Shown here piece after piece: positions 61,797 through 64,000 of a stretch of 64,000 bases of DNA; within the stretch, counting starts at the first letter, position 1; the number at the start of each line of letters is the position of its first letter. Below the pieces are notes generated by a model that saw nothing but the letters and a program-made list of their open reading frames with translations, made no database searches and was not told the DNA's origin. A program made the position numbers and the translations under genes. Source of the stretch: Pelagimonas varians. Its GTDB lineage: Bacteria; Pseudomonadota; Alphaproteobacteria; Rhodobacterales; Rhodobacteraceae. The stretch is taken from assembly GCF_003208435.1 (NCBI RefSeq), contig NZ_QKMF01000018.1, positions 44,430-108,429 on the forward strand. Direction: 5' to 3'.

Positions 61797-63308
61797 ATGA
61801 ATATTGCGCACTGGTTGGCTCGTCGGGCCCAAATCACCCCTGATTCCCCTGCTTTGTATCTGGGGGAGCAGCTCTTGAGTAGTTATGCCGACTTGCATAC
61901 GGCCGCTGCGCAGGTTGCGAACGGTTTGCTCGGGCACGGTGTGTTGCCCGGTGACCGCGTTGCGCTGTTTATGAAAAACGTGCCGGACTATCTGATTGCT
62001 GAATATGCCACTTGGTATACCGGTGCCGCGATTGTTCCGATAAACGTGAAACTGCACCCCAAAGAAGCTGCTTGGATCATCGAAAATGCTGGGGCCAAGC
62101 TGTGTTTTGCGACACCTGATTTGGCAGAAACTCTGTCCGGCACCTGCTCTGTAGTTGTGATTGAAACAGGCGGGGCGGCTTGGCAAACTTTGATGGATAC
62201 TCCTGCTTTGGACGCGGTCACACATCGCGAACCGGATGATCTTGCATGGTTATTCTACACCTCAGGCACGACGGGCCGCCCTAAGGGGGTGCAGATGACC
62301 CACCGTATGTTGATGACCATGAGCGATTGCTATCAAAGCGATTGTGATCTTGTCGGGGCCAATGATGCCACCTTGTATTCCGCTCCGATCAGCCACGGGG
62401 CTGGCATCTATAACATGATGCACATGCGGGCCGGAGCGCGGCATGTTTTCCCGCCGTCAGGCGGTTTTGATGAGGCAGAGGTTCTTGATCTGGCCGAGCA
62501 TTTCGGAAATGCGCAGATGTTTATGGCCCCGACGATGGTTCAGCGTTTGACCCGCTATGCAAAAGCCGCTGGGCGAAACGGAGAAGGGCTGCGGACAATT
62601 ATCTACGCCGGCGGGCCGATGTATAGTGCGGACATCATTGAGGCTGTCGATCATTTCGGCCCTGTATTTGCGCAAATCTACGGGCAGGGCGAATGTCCGA
62701 TGGGAATCACCGTCTTGCCACGTGATGATGTTTCGGATCGCAGCCATCCTCGATGGCGTGAACGTTTGGGATCTGTGGGCCGGGCTCAATCCGTCGTTGA
62801 GGTGCGGATCGCGGACACTGACGGCCGCACGCTCGCACCGGACGAGGTGGGCGAGATTTTGGTCCGCGGCGACATTGTTATGAACGGTTATTGGAACAAT
62901 CCAGAGGCAACGGCAAAAACTTTGGTGGATGGCTGGCTGTGGACTGGCGACATGGGCGCAATGGATGCGGAGGGATACGTCACCCTTAAAGACCGGTCGC
63001 GCGACATGATTATTTCAGGCGGCACAAACATATATCCGCGCGAGGTAGAGGAAGCTCTGCAAGAGCATGACAGCGTTTCTGAAGTGGCTGTCTTGGGCCG
63101 TCCTCATCCCGAATGGGGCGAAGAAGTCGTGGCATTTGTTGTTGCGCCGCACGGATTTAACGAAGCGGCGCTGGATGCTCACTGTCTTTCACGGATCGCA
63201 CGGTTCAAACGGCCCAAGGCGTATTTTCAGATTCCCGAATTACCCAAAAACAACTATGGTAAAGTGCTCAAGACCTCATTGCGGGAGATGCTGGCGACCT
63301 CGTCATAA
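61797..63308 (+). CDS. AMP-binding acyl-CoA synthetase, FadD-like
   Basis: 503 aa. Activates a carboxylic acid to its CoA ester through an adenylate. ATP/AMP motif YTSGTTGRPKG, YGQGECPMG as the A5-like region, WLWTGDMGAMD, DRSRDMIISGGTNIYPREVEE, and a C-terminal NNYGKVLK whose Lys is the adenylation lysine. Fatty or aromatic acid substrate cannot be told. Divergent from accBC, and its 3' end overlaps the converging small gene by about 41 bp. Confidence 0.88.
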   Translation: MNIAHWLARRAQITPDSPALYLGEQLLSSYADLHTAAAQVANGLLGHGVLPGDRVALFMKNVPDYLIAEYATWYTGAAIVPINVKLHPKEAAWIIENAGAKLCFATPDLAETLSGTCSVVVIETGGAAWQTLMDTPALDAVTHREPDDLAWLFYTSGTTGRPKGVQMTHRMLMTMSDCYQSDCDLVGANDATLYSAPISHGAGIYNMMHMRAGARHVFPPSGGFDEAEVLDLAEHFGNAQMFMAPTMVQRLTRYAKAAGRNGEGLRTIIYAGGPMYSADIIEAVDHFGPVFAQIYGQGECPMGITVLPRDDVSDRSHPRWRERLGSVGRAQSVVEVRIADTDGRTLAPDEVGEILVRGDIVMNGYWNNPEATAKTLVDGWLWTGDMGAMDAEGYVTLKDRSRDMIISGGTNIYPREVEEALQEHDSVSEVAVLGRPHPEWGEEVVAFVVAPHGFNEAALDAHCLSRIARFKRPKAYFQIPELPKNNYGKVLKTSLREMLATSS

Positions 63309-63732
63309 GCGGGCAGCGGTTTGGTTGTTGCGGGTGAGGGGGGGGTTTGGACAACTCGGCTGATTGGCCTTTGCTGCCATCATCAACTTGCGGCATTTCA
63401 GTCGCTTTCGCCGGTTGTTGCGGGTCTTCTTCGCTGTTCTCTATTGGCAGTGTCGCTTCCATTTCTTGCGCTTGTTCGTCCAACATCTGACTGATTTTCA
63501 GTTGCATGATGGTGGGCGGCGCGATGTGTTCCTCAGGAACAGGATCACCATTAGCTGCTTTCCAAAAGTTTTCGGGGGCTTGGTGTCGGGCCAAGGCAGC
63601 GTCGGGGTTGCGAGATTGATCCAAAGGTTGAACCTTGGTCGATTGTTTCTCTGGGCGCTTTACGCCGGGCAAACCATGGGGGTGACCCGTGGCCAACGGC
63701 GCAATCCACAGGGAAGGGCCTGCTATTTGCAT
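63268..63732 (-). CDS. Hypothetical protein overlapping the synthetase 3' end
   Basis: 154 aa from ATG 63732, with GGAG 7 nt upstream. Low-complexity, Pro/Gln/Glu rich, no signal peptide or membrane helix; a middle segment PPTIMQLKISQMLDEQAQE looks helical. No family recognised with certainty. The end overlaps the acyl-CoA synthetase frame by 41 nt, so the C-terminus may be shorter. A terminator-like stem on this strand is seen at 63861-63887, upstream of the gene, closing acs instead. Confidence 0.5.
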   Translation of the reverse strand: MQIAGPSLWIAPLATGHPHGLPGVKRPEKQSTKVQPLDQSRNPDAALARHQAPENFWKAANGDPVPEEHIAPPTIMQLKISQMLDEQAQEMEATLPIENSEEDPQQPAKATEMPQVDDGSKGQSAELSKPPPHPQQPNRCPLMTRSPASPAMRS

Positions 63733-63860
63733 TTTCGTGCTCCATCCAGTGCGCCCCCACCTCAAATAGGTTAGCATATGATGACCAAAAATGCAGCTAG
63801 GTCGTTATAATTGAGTGTATTCCCTTGGCTGTTGATTAATCTTTTGCTGCGACCCAGACA

Positions 63861-63887
63861 TAAAAAAGGCGGGGTTACCCCCGCCTT
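63861..63887 (-). terminator. Terminator after acs
   Basis: On the minus strand AAAGGCGGGGG-TAA-CCCCGCCTTT-TTT (63887-63862): strong GC stem flanked by A and T runs. Begins 21 nt after the acs stop; the A-run on the other side may let it work in both directions. Confidence 0.85.
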
Positions 63888-63907
63888 TGCAAATAAATGT
63901 TTGGAGT

Positions 63908-64000
63908 TCAGCTCTCCCGGTTCATGCGATTTTCGACGAGGTCGTCGACGACGGACGGATCGGCGAGGGTTGATGTGTCGCCGAGCGCGCCAAAGTCGTT
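63908..64000 (-). CDS. acs: Acetyl-CoA synthetase, C-terminal end (runs off window edge)
   Basis: Last 30 residues and stop. The tail reads ...[20 protein letters not shown]... ending NRMNRES, which is the characteristic C-terminus of Acs (acetate to acetyl-CoA). The catalytic part lies beyond the window. Transcribed on the minus strand and ended by the 63861-63887 stem. Confidence 0.88.
   Translation of the reverse strand, partial: NDFGALGDTSTLADPSVVDDLVENRMNRES

Noticed and set aside
1..64000. Phage, transposon, CRISPR or integrative element
   Set aside because: No transposase, integrase, repeat array, tRNA or direct repeat seen anywhere in the window.

Overview
The window looks like a stretch of chromosome from an aerobic marine-type alphaproteobacterium of the order Rhodobacterales (Roseobacter group). 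Grounds: the ccoN / universal stress protein / fnrL / hemN neighbourhood, a membrane-anchored CycM-type cytochrome c552, heterotetrameric sarcosine oxidase, a complete Paracoccus-type Sox thiosulfate oxidation locus with Tat-exported SoxB/C/F, and an NDUFA12-MlaD-DUF2155-aat-accBC block. Base composition is moderately GC rich and even. I see no transposase, phage, plasmid, CRISPR, rRNA or tRNA feature; this is mostly core genome with a few accessory cassettes. Genus and species cannot be told from the window. No wholly new system stands out; the least explained items are regulatory and organisational.

Layout. 1-3900: micro-oxic block, with the 5' part of ccoN (minus), a tandem universal stress protein, fnrL and hemN, and three FNR-type palindromes. 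3960-9687: yejABEF oligopeptide ABC transporter (minus). 9850-14800: cytochrome c552, prephenate dehydratase, O6-alkylguanine-DNA methyltransferase, a 3-hydroxyisobutyrate dehydrogenase-like enzyme, a cytochrome P450 and a small membrane protein. 14853-22806: two copies of a three-gene Tad-like pilus/surface module (vWA TadG-like, TadE-like, TadE-like) in mirror orientation around a glutamate dehydrogenase gene. 22911-28721: sarcosine oxidase soxBDAG with an extra six-cysteine exported protein. 28877-33253: dnaG, rpoD and a HlyU-family gene. 33444-41391: YjbQ, nrdR, ribD, a capsule kpsS/export lipoprotein/kpsC trio on the other strand, then ribE. 41458-53547: Sox thiosulfate oxidation (transporter, soxRS divergent from soxVWXYZABCDEF). 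53684-58729: an oxidoreductase, clpP, clpX, RidA, NDUFA12, MlaD, DUF2155. 58693-64000: aat, a 62-residue membrane peptide, accC-accB, an acyl-CoA synthetase, a small hypothetical protein and the 3' end of acs.

How the genes work together. FnrL is placed to control its own gene, hemN (oxygen-independent heme synthesis), the stress protein and the cbb3 oxidase. In the Sox locus an ArsR-family repressor with the cysteine spacing of persulfide sensors is encoded next to a recurring palindrome ATTC-N8-GAAT, found before soxX, soxB and soxC, with a half site between soxS and soxV. Terminators or hairpins separate soxZ/soxA, soxA/soxB and soxE/soxF, so the cluster is probably several coordinated transcripts rather than one operon. 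Note that two unrelated systems share the sox name: sarcosine oxidase (22.9-28.4 kb) and sulfur oxidation (42.5-53.5 kb).
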